Source of the DNA: Cellulomonas sp. ACRRI
GTDB taxonomy: Bacteria > Actinomycetota > Actinomycetes > Actinomycetales > Cellulomonadaceae
Reading direction: 5' to 3'
Length of the DNA: 64,000 bases
Assembly (NCBI RefSeq): GCF_022346185.1
Contig: NZ_JAKRMS010000006.1
Span: forward strand, 1 to 64,000
The position numbers and the translations under genes were made by a program. A model generated the notes under the pieces. That model was not told the origin of the DNA, searched no databases, and worked only from the letters and a program-made list of their open reading frames with translations. Position 1 is the first letter of the stretch. The number at the start of each line of letters is the position of its first letter. Positions 16,530-25,129 of this stretch are shown piece by piece.

Positions 16530-16588
16530 CGGTGTGCGGTGTGCGCGGCGCGGTGCGCGGTGCGCCGGCGGGTGCCGGGCGGGCGGGG

Positions 16589-17440
16589 TCAGCGCCGGGC
16601 GCGGGTCGTCGCCGTCCCCTGCCACCACGCCGCCCGCCGACCGGGCGCGCGCCACGGCGCCTGCTCGGGCCAGTGCAGCACCACGGACCGCCAGCCGCGG
16701 GCGAGCCGCCGGCCGAGCCCGCGCGGCGACCGCAGCGGCCGGGCCGAGATCGACACCGCCAGGCCGGCGTCGTACCGCACCGACCCGGGCGGCAGGTGGA
16801 AGCTCAGGTCCAGGTCGTCGTGCACGTCGGCCTCGCGGTGCACCTCGTGCCGGGCGGCCCGCCACGCCGCGGTCCGCACGGCGCACGCCGACCCGAACAC
16901 CGGGGGCCCGCCGAGCGCGAGCCCCCCGAGCACGAAGTACGCGCGCATGTACAGCAGGTGCGCGAGCCCGCCGCCCAGCCGGCCCAGCAGCCCCGAGCCG
17001 CCGAGCAGCCTCGTCCGGCCGCCCAGCCCGGGCCCGCCCGGCCGAGACCGCTCCGTCGCATCCGCCGGCCCGAGCCGGAACCGCCCCGGCCCGGTGACCG
17101 CGGCGCACCCCGGGTCGTCGGTGAGCAGCGCCTCGACCCGGGCGAGCCAGTCCGGCGGCAGCACGGTGTCGGCGTCCACCCGCGCGATCACGTCGCCGGT
17201 GGCGGCGTCGTACCCGGCCGCGGCCGCGGGCCAGATGCCGCGCTCGGCCTCGTGCACGACCCGGGCGCCGGCGGCCGCGGCGAGGCGGGCGGTCGCGTCG
17301 GTGCTGGCGTTGTCGACCACGACCACCTCGTCGGGCAGGCGGGTCTGCGCCGCGAGGGAGGCGAGGCAGCGCGGGAGCCGGTCCTCCTCGTCGCGCGCGG
17401 GCACGACGACGGAGATGCGCAGCGGCGGGCGGCCGGTCAT
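16589..17440 (-). CDS. family 2 glycosyltransferase
   Basis: This 283-residue GT-A glycosyltransferase has the classic N-terminus ISVVVPARDEEDRLPRCLASL, nucleotide-sugar segment VVDNASTDATARLA, and the metal-binding DAD motif in ARVDADTVLPPDWL. A possible membrane-associated hydrophobic patch lies around AHLLYMRAYFVLGGLALGG, and a second acidic region VHDDLDLSFHL may hold the catalytic base. It probably transfers a sugar onto a lipid or cell-wall glycan at the membrane. It has its own promoter and is not closely linked to other envelope genes except the SEDS gene downstream. The start at 17440 begins directly with the fold. Confidence 0.9.
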   Translation of the reverse strand: MTGRPPLRISVVVPARDEEDRLPRCLASLAAQTRLPDEVVVVDNASTDATARLAAAAGARVVHEAERGIWPAAAAGYDAATGDVIARVDADTVLPPDWLARVEALLTDDPGCAAVTGPGRFRLGPADATERSRPGGPGLGGRTRLLGGSGLLGRLGGGLAHLLYMRAYFVLGGLALGGPPVFGSACAVRTAAWRAARHEVHREADVHDDLDLSFHLPPGSVRYDAGLAVSISARPLRSPRGLGRRLARGWRSVVLHWPEQAPWRAPGRRAAWWQGTATTRARR

Positions 17441-17744
17441 CGGCGCGTCCCTGTCGGGTCGGCGAGCACGCCCCATCCCCGCACGGACGGGGCCGCCCGG
17501 CAACCGGGGCCGCGGCGCCCGACCGCGGCGACCGCGGCGACCGCCGCGGGGGACGGGCACAGCCCGCCCGACGGCACCGAGGCGACCGCGCCGCGGCACC
17601 GACGCGGCGCGGCACGGCACGGACGCGGGACGCCGTCGCCACCGGACCGGCACCGGGTCCGGCCCGGGGCCCGTCCCGCCGACGAGGCCCGGGGATAGCG
17701 TCGAGCCGTCAGCAGCGGGGGTGCGGGCCGCGCGAGGGGGGTCG
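17441..17744. promoter_or_regulatory. 304-bp divergent intergenic region with a TAGCGT promoter
   Basis: Lies between the GT2 gene (minus) and the ThrE-type exporter gene (plus). TAGCGT at 17696-17701 probably serves the exporter gene, whose ribosome-binding site GAGGGGGG sits just before the ATG at 17745. Nothing else was recognised. Confidence 0.4.
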
Positions 17745-19031
17745 ATGGGTCCAGGCGAGAGCGCGCCCGCCGGCGCGGGGGGCCGACGCGTGCTCGGCGA
17801 CCTCGGCGTGCTGATGCTCGAGGGCGGCGCCTCGGTGGGCGAGGTGCGCCGCTCGCTGGAGCGGTCGGGACCGGTCACGGTCTCGGTTTTGGCGCGGACG
17901 GTGGTCGTCACGGACCGCGACGGCGGCGCCTCCACGCTCGTGGCCTCGGGCGGGGACGACCTGTCCTTCGAGCAGGCCGCGCACGCCAGCAGGCTGGCGC
18001 GCCTGGTGGAGGGCGGGACCGTCGGCCTGGGCCAGGTCCCGGACCGGATCGCTGCCGTGCGGGCGATGCGCCGCCGGCACCCCCGCGCGGAGCAGGTCGT
18101 CGGCAGCGCGCTGGTCGCGTGCGGGCTGGCCGCGGTGACCCGCTGCCCCTGGTGGGCGGTCCTCGTGGCCCTGGTCGTCGGTGCCGGCGTCGGCGCCCTG
18201 AGCCAGCTGCTGGGCCTGCTCGAGGGCGGGTCGGCGGTGCTGCCGTTCGTGGTGGCGCTGGCCTCGACGCTGGCCGTGGGTGCCGTCGCCGCCGCGGCGT
18301 CGTGGGGGCCGATCCCGCTGTTCGCCGTCTGCGCCCCGATCGCGATCCTGGTCCCCGGGGCGCTGATCACGAACGCCCTGCTGGACCTGACCGCCACGGA
18401 CGTCGTCACGGGCAGCGGGCGCCTGGTCTACGGGCTGCTGGTCCTGGCGCTGATGGCGCTGGGGATCTTCGCGGGCGCGAGCCTGACGGGGCTGGCCGTC
18501 GACCCCGGCTCGGTGGCGCTGATCGGCCAGGACGCCGGTCCGGCCCCGGTCGACGCCGGCGCCTGGCAGCAGCTCCCGCCGACGTGGGTGGCCTGGGTCG
18601 GTGTCGCGGTGCTCGCCGCCGGCGTCGGGCTCGCCTTCGGCTCGGGGGCCCGGCTCAGCGCGGTGAACGTCGTGGTGATGACCGCCACCTTCACCCTGCT
18701 GCGCGCGCTCGTCCCGGCCGTCGGCGAGGCCGCCGCGGCGGGGATCGCGGCCGCCGCCCTGTTCCTGATCGCCCGCTGGGGCGAGCGCCGCACGCTGGCC
18801 CTCCCCGCCGCGGCCACCTTCCAGCCGGCGTTCCTGCTGCTGGTCCCCGGGACCGTCGGGCTGGTCGCGCTGACCGGCACGGACTCCGTCGCCCTCACGA
18901 CGAGCCTGACCACGTTCGTCGCCATCTGCCTCGGCGTGAAGTTCGCCGCCCTCGTCGCGGACAACGTCCCCGGGCGTCGTCGCGCCGCGCCACCCCCGAG
19001 CCCGCCCTCCGAAGGGAGACCACCCCGATGA
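17745..19031 (+). CDS. ThrE-type threonine/serine exporter
   Basis: This 428-residue membrane protein is organised like corynebacterial ThrE. A soluble N-terminal domain of about 110 residues (LMLEGGASVGEVRRSLERSG; SFEQAAHASRLARLVEGG) is followed by about ten hydrophobic segments, as in the fused DUF1212 plus DUF3815 form. It would export small hydroxy amino acids or related solutes with proton motive force. The ATG at 17745 follows a strong purine-rich ribosome-binding site. Its TGA overlaps the ATG of the amidohydrolase gene, so the pair is co-translated; the exporter may remove a product of that hydrolase, which is inference. Confidence 0.88.
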   Translation: MGPGESAPAGAGGRRVLGDLGVLMLEGGASVGEVRRSLERSGPVTVSVLARTVVVTDRDGGASTLVASGGDDLSFEQAAHASRLARLVEGGTVGLGQVPDRIAAVRAMRRRHPRAEQVVGSALVACGLAAVTRCPWWAVLVALVVGAGVGALSQLLGLLEGGSAVLPFVVALASTLAVGAVAAAASWGPIPLFAVCAPIAILVPGALITNALLDLTATDVVTGSGRLVYGLLVLALMALGIFAGASLTGLAVDPGSVALIGQDAGPAPVDAGAWQQLPPTWVAWVGVAVLAAGVGLAFGSGARLSAVNVVVMTATFTLLRALVPAVGEAAAAGIAAAALFLIARWGERRTLALPAAATFQPAFLLLVPGTVGLVALTGTDSVALTTSLTTFVAICLGVKFAALVADNVPGRRRAAPPPSPPSEGRPPR

Positions 19032-20347
19032 GCACCCCGTTCGCGCTGACCGGCGCCACCGTCGTCACCGGCGACGCCGCCGGCACCGTCCTGACCGACC
19101 ACACCGTCCTCGTGGACGCGACCGGCACCATCGCCGAGGTCGGCCCCACCGCCTCCGTCGCGGTGCCCCCCGGGTACCGCCGGCTGCGCGGGACCGGCAG
19201 GTTCGTGCTGCCGGGGCTGATCAACGCCCACGCGCACCTGTTCGCCGACGGCAAGCCCCTCCCGCCGATCCTGACCAGCGAGTCGGCGGAGCAGCTCGTC
19301 TCGACGTTCTTCCACTCCCCGTTCGGCCGCCGCATCGTGACCGGCCGCGCGCGCCGCAACGTCGACACCCAGCTGCGGTCGGGCGTCACCACGATCCGCA
19401 GCCTGGGCGACGTCGCCTACGAGGTCGTCCGGGTCCGCGAGGAGATCGACGCCGGCGAGCACGTCGGTCCCCGGCTGCTGCCCTCGGGGCCGCTGCTCGC
19501 GGCGACCGGGGGCCACGGCACCCCGACGATCGCCCTGGTCGCGGACGACCCCTGGGACGCGCGCCGCCACGTGCGGACGAACCTGCGCAAGGGGGTCGGC
19601 GCGATCAAGATCGCCGCCACGGGCGGCGTGACCGACGCCCGGGCGGTCGGCGAGGCGGGGCGGCCCCAGCTCACCGAGGCGGAGATGGCCGCGATCTGCG
19701 AGGAGGCGCACACGGCGGGGGTGCTCGTCGCCGCGCACGCCCAGAGCACCGAGGGCATCGCCCGCGCCCTGCGCGCCGGCGTCGACACGATCGAGCACGG
19801 GGCCGGCATGGACGCCGAGGTCGTCGACCTGTTCCGGGACAACCCCCGGTCCCTGCGCGGCTGGTCGGCCCTCGTCCCCACGTTGCAGGCGTGCCTGCCG
19901 CTGGTCCGGCTCCCGCGGGCCGACACCGGGGTCGACGACGTCGTGCACGCCAACGCGGCGATGATCCTCGACCAGATGCTCCAGGGCATCCAGGACGCCC
20001 TCGCGCACGACATCCCGATCGGCATGGGCACCGACTCCGCGCTGACCTACGTCACGCACTACAACACCTGGCGCGAGATCGACCTGCTCGTCCGGCACGG
20101 CGGCCTGACGCCCGCCGCCGCCCTGCACGCCGCGACCGGCGGCAACGCCCGCATCCTGGGCCTGGACGCGGTGACCGGTGCGGTCGAGGCCGGGCGGGCC
20201 GCCGACCTGCTCGTCGTCGACGGCGACCCGCTGGCGGACCTCCGGGCGCTCGCCACCCCCGCCTACGTCGTCGCGCGCGGCACCGTCCTCGACCACCCCA
20301 CGGTGGAGCGGTTCACCCAGATCGACGACCAGCTCGACACCCTCTGA
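19028..20347 (+). CDS. metal-dependent amidohydrolase (imidazolonepropionase-like)
   Basis: This 439-residue TIM-barrel amidohydrolase has the metal ligands in order: H68 and H70 in HAHLF, the carboxylated-lysine candidate in AIKIAATGG, histidines in AAHAQS and TIEHGAG, and the final Asp in GTDSAL. The N- and C-terminal beta-sandwich halves typical of the family are present (FALTGATVVTGD; AADLLVVDGDPLADL). Related proteins hydrolyse peptides, prolidase-type dipeptides or cyclic amides. It is coupled to the ThrE-type exporter upstream by a 4-base overlap and converges with the antiporter-subunit gene. The substrate cannot be called. Confidence 0.9.
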   Translation: MSTPFALTGATVVTGDAAGTVLTDHTVLVDATGTIAEVGPTASVAVPPGYRRLRGTGRFVLPGLINAHAHLFADGKPLPPILTSESAEQLVSTFFHSPFGRRIVTGRARRNVDTQLRSGVTTIRSLGDVAYEVVRVREEIDAGEHVGPRLLPSGPLLAATGGHGTPTIALVADDPWDARRHVRTNLRKGVGAIKIAATGGVTDARAVGEAGRPQLTEAEMAAICEEAHTAGVLVAAHAQSTEGIARALRAGVDTIEHGAGMDAEVVDLFRDNPRSLRGWSALVPTLQACLPLVRLPRADTGVDDVVHANAAMILDQMLQGIQDALAHDIPIGMGTDSALTYVTHYNTWREIDLLVRHGGLTPAAALHAATGGNARILGLDAVTGAVEAGRAADLLVVDGDPLADLRALATPAYVVARGTVLDHPTVERFTQIDDQLDTL

Positions 20348-20371
20348 CGGCAGCCGGGCCCGGCCGGGCCG

Positions 20372-22006
20372 TCACCCGGGCCGGTCGGGCCCGCCCCGCG
20401 TGCCGGCCGGTGCGCCGCCGCGCGCCCCGGAGGCGGCGTCCAGCGCGCGACCGAGCAGCGCCACGAGGTCGCCGCGGGGGACGGTGAACGACTGGAGCCG
20501 CCGGGGCACCAGGCCGGCCCGGACCGCGCCGGCGCCGAGCGCGGCGACGGCCAGGCCGAGCAGCACGGGCCAGGTCGCCTGCCACAGCGTCACGGTGTCG
20601 AGGGCGGGCACGGAGAGCACCGGCACCCACCGGGCCGCGAGATACCAGGTGGCGGCGGTCCCGCCGAGGCACAGCACGGCCCAGGACACCAGGCCGACGT
20701 CCGCGCCGACCGGGCCGGGCCGCACGTGCCGGCGCAGGATCGTGGCGGTGCGGACCAGGATCAGCGTCGAGACGGTGGCGACGAACGGCAGCGCCACGGT
20801 GATGACGGTGAGCTCCGGGCCGTCGGCGATGGCGCGCTTCGCGGCGTACTTGGCCACCGCGCCGCTGCCGAGCGGCGCGCCGACCACCGCGAGGGCCAGC
20901 ACGGCCGCGCCGGCGAGCACCAGACCCCGCAGCGGACCGCCGCCGTGCCGCTGCCAGATCTGCACCGACAGCACCAGACCGCCCTTGGCCATGCCGTGGT
21001 GCACCGCGTACACGACCGCGGACAGCGCGCACGCCTGGGCGAGCTCCGGGATCGCGAGCGCCACCCCGACCAGCACCGTGATGAACCCCATCTGGCCGAC
21101 GGTGCTGTAGGCCAGCGACACCTCGGCGTCGTCGTTGAGCACGCCCGGCACGAGCGCCAGCAGCCCGCCGACGAGCGCCAGGACCACCACGGCGGTGCCC
21201 CAGCCGGGCAGGGCGACCTCGCCGAGCGGCAGCAGGCGCAGCAGGCCGACCAGGCCGATCTTGACCACGCTGCCGCTGAGGACGGCGCCGACCGGGATCG
21301 CGACCGTGGACTCCAGCAGCGGCAGCCAGCCGTGCAGCGGGAACGTGGCGGCGCGGATGCCGAACGCCACCAGGGTCAGCGCCACGACGGGCACCAGCAC
21401 CGGCGAGTCCGCGACCACGGCGGGCACGTCGGCGAGCCGCCGCGCCCCCGCCCCGACCACCAGCGCCGCGGCGGCGAGCAGCGCCACGTCCGCGACGAGG
21501 GCCAGCGCCAGGTGCACCCGGGCGGCCGACCGCGCGGCGGCGGTCCCCGGCAGCCGCGCCATCAGCGCGACGGCGACGGTGGTGAGCAGGCACCCGGCGA
21601 CCAGGGCGAGCACGTCCGCGGCGAGCAGCGCGAGCGCGTTGCCGGTGCAGCACAGCAGCAGCAGCGCGGTCAGCCGGACGGCGCCGGGGCTGCCGGCCCG
21701 GGCGGTGACGACGAGCGCCGCGGCGTACAGCACGGTCGCGACCAGCACCAGGGGCCGGGACACCGCGTCGACCAGCACGAGCCCGCCGGTCGCGCCGGTC
21801 GCGCCGGCCGCCCCGGCCGCCCCGGCCGGGACGCCGGACCCCGTCCCCGCGCCGGTGCCCAGCACCGCCAGGACCGCCAGCGGGAGCAGCGTGACCGGCG
21901 CGGCCGCCGCCGTGCTGCGCGCCGGGCCGTCGCTCCGGCGCAGCAGCACGACGGCCAGCGCGGCGGGCAGCGCCAGCGCGCCGAGCCAGAGCAGGTCCGT
22001 CGTCAC
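20372..22006 (-). CDS. orphan proton-conducting antiporter subunit (NuoL/MrpA-like)
   Basis: This 544-residue protein is almost entirely hydrophobic (about 14 helices) and matches the Proton_antipo_M family. Landmarks are AFGIRAATFPLHGWLPLLESTVAIPVGA (read across two helices), AYSTVGQMGFI and VVYAVHHGMAKGGLVL, with buried charged residues in helices that form the proton path in complex I and Mrp. Normally such subunits sit in 7-14-gene operons. Here it stands alone between an amidohydrolase and a LuxR gene. It may work with an unlinked partner, as DabB does with DabA, or as a lone transporter. Partner and ion are unknown. Confidence 0.85.
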   Translation of the reverse strand: MTTDLLWLGALALPAALAVVLLRRSDGPARSTAAAAPVTLLPLAVLAVLGTGAGTGSGVPAGAAGAAGATGATGGLVLVDAVSRPLVLVATVLYAAALVVTARAGSPGAVRLTALLLLCCTGNALALLAADVLALVAGCLLTTVAVALMARLPGTAAARSAARVHLALALVADVALLAAAALVVGAGARRLADVPAVVADSPVLVPVVALTLVAFGIRAATFPLHGWLPLLESTVAIPVGAVLSGSVVKIGLVGLLRLLPLGEVALPGWGTAVVVLALVGGLLALVPGVLNDDAEVSLAYSTVGQMGFITVLVGVALAIPELAQACALSAVVYAVHHGMAKGGLVLSVQIWQRHGGGPLRGLVLAGAAVLALAVVGAPLGSGAVAKYAAKRAIADGPELTVITVALPFVATVSTLILVRTATILRRHVRPGPVGADVGLVSWAVLCLGGTAATWYLAARWVPVLSVPALDTVTLWQATWPVLLGLAVAALGAGAVRAGLVPRRLQSFTVPRGDLVALLGRALDAASGARGGAPAGTRGGPDRPG

Positions 22007-22070
22007 GGCCGCAGCCTGGCACGCGCCGTCGCGCGCGTCGGCGTGGGTAGGTGGCGGCGGCGCACGGCGG

Positions 22071-24656
22071 TCAGGCGTACGGGTCGACGATCCGGCCGAT
22101 GTCGGCGCGGTCCTTGGCGCCGGTCTTCCGCCGGATGTTGTAGAGGTGGCTCTCGACGGTCCGCCGGCTGAGGAACAGGCGCCGGGCGATCGCCGACGTG
22201 GACTCGCCGCGCGCGATCAACGCGGCGATCTCCCGCTCCCGCTCGGTCAGCTCGGCGCTGCCGGCCTGCTCGTCCAGCGGGACCGAGGGCGTCGACCCGA
22301 GCACCTGGGCGTCCGCGCGGGCGCGCGCCGCGCCGTCGTCGTCGCCGGCGACCTGCAGCAGACCGGCCGCGATCAGGTAGCAGCGGACCGCCTGCTCCCG
22401 CATGTCCAGGGCGACGAACCGCCGGGCGACCGCCATCAGCGCCATCGGGTCGCGGCCGTCCCGGAGCGCGTGCTGGGCGTCGAGGTAGGTCAGGTACGCC
22501 TCGCCGCCGACCCGCTCGGCGGTGCCCCGGAACGCGGTCGCGAGGTCCGGGTCGAAGGCGAGCAGCAGCCGGTAGATCCGGGTGGCGTCCGCGGCGAGGT
22601 GGTGGCCCAGCCCGCGCTCCCGGTCGGTGAGCAGGTCGAGCAGCCGCGTGCCCTCGCCGGGCTCCCCGCCCGCGAACAGGCTCATGGCCGACACCCACAG
22701 CGCGTCGCCGAACGGCAGGGCGTCGGCGGGGGCGTCGTGCTCCTCGGCGAGCGTCCGCAGGCCCGGGACCAGACCGGTCTGCTGGGTGTGCAGCGACAGG
22801 GTCGCGAGCAGCACCCGGGCGGCCAGGTCCGGCGCGACGACGAGCGCGCGGGCGCGCAGGCCCGAGGCGAGCACCGGCAGCAGCTCGCGGCGGGCCGCGT
22901 CCAGCCGCATCCGGCTGCCCAGGCACAGCGCCGCCACGTACAGGCCGCCGACCCAGGTCGCCGGCGACCCGTCGTCGACGGCCGCCCCCGCGAGCGCGCG
23001 GGCGCGGTCGACGCCCTCGGCCAGCCGGCCGCTGCCGTAGCGCGTGAGCACGGAGAGCACGTCGGCGCTGTCGCGGAGCAGCGCGGGCCAGCCGCCCCGC
23101 TCCCGGGTCAGCAGGGCCGCGGCGGCGTCGTGCCGTCCCGCGATCACGTGGCACGCCGCCAGCGCGACCCGCGCCGCGAGCGCCGCGGGGTCGTCGCCGT
23201 CGGCCCGCGGCGCGAGCACGGCGGTGTAGTCGTCGGGCACGCGGCCGTACTCCGCGCGCAGGGCCACGGCGAGCGAGTCCAGCGCCTCCCGGTGGGCGGG
23301 CGACGCCCCGGGCGGCAGGCCGCCCGCGAGCCCGTCGGCGACGGCGGCGGGGTCCGCGCCCTGGGCGATCGCCCAGCGGCCCTCCAGGTACCGCAGCTGC
23401 ACCGGCGCGAACCCGTCGAGGTCGGTGGACCGGTCGGTGCGGGCCAGGACGTCGTCCGCGCGGCCCGGCTCGTCCTCGACCGACAGCAGGAGCCGGAGCA
23501 GCTCGGCGGCGTGCTCGGTGCGGTGGTCGTCCTGCCACCGCCGGGTCGCCTCGGCGAGCTGGATCCGCACCCGGGTGGCGAGCAGCCGGGCGACGGCCGC
23601 GCCGCCCGCGCCGTGGTCCTCGGCCCCGCCGGCCGGGGCGGGCCCGGAGGCGCGGTCCCCGACGGCGGTGAGCAGGGCGCGCAGCCGGGTGCGCAGGCCC
23701 CCGTCGTCCCCGTCGGGGACGGCGTCCAGCGTGCCGAGCGCCGCGGTGACCAGGCGGTACCGCGTGGCCTCGCCGGTCGAGCGCGCGAGGTGGTCGGCGA
23801 GCCCGGGCGGGGCGACCGTGACGGTCGGCTCCCCGGCCGAGCGGCCGGTCCGGAGCACGCCCCGGCGCTCCAGCGCGGACAGCCGGGTCCCGCCGAGCAG
23901 GGCGAGCGCGGCGCGCAGCGGCAGGGGGCCGACCACGCCGAGCAGCTCGAGCGCGTCCCGGTCCTCGGGCGGCAGGCCGGACACCGCGGCCGCGTACATC
24001 CCGGACACCCGGGCGGAGCGCAGCAGCTCGTCGGGCACGGGACCGGGCTCCCAGCCGCGCCGCCGGGCCTCGTCGAACACGGCCAGGGCGAGCGACGGCT
24101 GCCCGCCGGTCTCGGCGTGGATCCGGACCGACAGCTGGGGCGGCACGGGCGCCTGCGCGCGGTCCTCGAGCAGCGCGTGCAGCCCCTCGGCGGACAGGCC
24201 GCCGATCGCGACCTCCACCACCGGCCGCACGTTCTCCACGAACCACGGCACGAACGGGACGCCGGGCACGACGGTCGTGACCGCCGGGGTGCCGAGCCGG
24301 CGGTGCACCGAGCCGAGCAGGCCCCAGGACTCCCGGTCCAGCAGGTGGCCGTCGTCGACCACGATCACCGCGTCGTCGCCCTCGAGGTGCTCGAGCAGCG
24401 CCTGGTGCAGCCCGGCGAAGCCGCCCGGCTCGGTCCCGCGCCCGGGGAGCACGCCCGGCAGCGCCAGCCGCACGGCGGCGAGCGGCGGCGTGCCGGCCAC
24501 CCCGCTCACCGTCAGCACGTCCCGGCCGGACCGGTCCAGCTGCGTGGCGACGCGGCGCAGCGCGTGCGAGCGCCCCGAGCCGACCGGACCGGTGAGCAGC
24601 ACGCTGGTCCCGCGCCCCACGAGCGCGGCCACGCCGTCGGCGATCTGATCCGTCAT
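22071..24656 (-). CDS. large ATP-binding LuxR-family (LAL-type) transcriptional regulator
   Basis: This 861-residue protein starts with a P-loop domain: Walker A GPVGSGRS at about 23-30 and Walker B AVIVVDDGHLLD near 100. A long helical repeat-rich middle follows, and the C-terminus is a LuxR helix-turn-helix (LTEREREIAALIARGES; RRLFLSRRTVESHLYNI). This is the MalT/LAL architecture, in which ligand and ATP drive activation of secondary-metabolism or catabolic genes. It is divergent from the surface-protein locus that starts at 25130 across a 473-bp region with a 14-bp inverted repeat, which makes it the prime candidate regulator. The ATG at 24656 begins right before the P-loop domain. Confidence 0.9.
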   Translation of the reverse strand: MTDQIADGVAALVGRGTSVLLTGPVGSGRSHALRRVATQLDRSGRDVLTVSGVAGTPPLAAVRLALPGVLPGRGTEPGGFAGLHQALLEHLEGDDAVIVVDDGHLLDRESWGLLGSVHRRLGTPAVTTVVPGVPFVPWFVENVRPVVEVAIGGLSAEGLHALLEDRAQAPVPPQLSVRIHAETGGQPSLALAVFDEARRRGWEPGPVPDELLRSARVSGMYAAAVSGLPPEDRDALELLGVVGPLPLRAALALLGGTRLSALERRGVLRTGRSAGEPTVTVAPPGLADHLARSTGEATRYRLVTAALGTLDAVPDGDDGGLRTRLRALLTAVGDRASGPAPAGGAEDHGAGGAAVARLLATRVRIQLAEATRRWQDDHRTEHAAELLRLLLSVEDEPGRADDVLARTDRSTDLDGFAPVQLRYLEGRWAIAQGADPAAVADGLAGGLPPGASPAHREALDSLAVALRAEYGRVPDDYTAVLAPRADGDDPAALAARVALAACHVIAGRHDAAAALLTRERGGWPALLRDSADVLSVLTRYGSGRLAEGVDRARALAGAAVDDGSPATWVGGLYVAALCLGSRMRLDAARRELLPVLASGLRARALVVAPDLAARVLLATLSLHTQQTGLVPGLRTLAEEHDAPADALPFGDALWVSAMSLFAGGEPGEGTRLLDLLTDRERGLGHHLAADATRIYRLLLAFDPDLATAFRGTAERVGGEAYLTYLDAQHALRDGRDPMALMAVARRFVALDMREQAVRCYLIAAGLLQVAGDDDGAARARADAQVLGSTPSVPLDEQAGSAELTEREREIAALIARGESTSAIARRLFLSRRTVESHLYNIRRKTGAKDRADIGRIVDPYA

Positions 24657-25129
24657 CGGTCCCACCTGGTCCTTCGTCGGCGAACGTCGTCGAGCGCGCG
24701 AGGCAACCTGTCCCCAGTGCACCGCTGTTCGGGCGGATTGACCAGACCCGGATGCGTCGTCGCGTGGTCGACCGGCCGGCGGGGCGTCGTCGTCCGCCCG
24801 GCGACGTGCCCGAGATCCCCCCGGAACACCGGCCGGTCGACCGGGGACAACCCTGCCGCCGGCGGGGCGTGCCTCGGTGGGGGACTGGGTGCCGGGACGG
24901 GGGGATCTCGGTGCCCCGGCCGTCGGGCCCTGCGCACCGAGGCCGGCGCCGGCCGGCCCCCAGGACGAGGGCGCCGGGTACCGAGAGCGCGCACACAGGC
25001 ACCGTCGGGGCCCTGAGCCGGGTCGCGGGGCCGAGAGGCTCGAGACCGCTCGCGCCCCCGGTGGACCGCGGGCGACCGGCCTGGCGGCGGACCCGCCGGG
25101 GCCGGACCGAACCGCCGTGAGGAGAACCG
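24657..25129. promoter_or_regulatory. 473-bp divergent control region of the regulator and the surface locus
   Basis: Holds a perfect 14-bp inverted repeat, GGTCGACCGGCCGG at 24766-24779 and CCGGCCGGTCGACC at 24829-24842, 49 bases apart. It could be a regulator operator or a hairpin. TTGACC at 24739-24744 may be a -35 element. The ribosome-binding site GAGGAGA precedes the ATG at 25130. No gene was seen. Confidence 0.4.
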
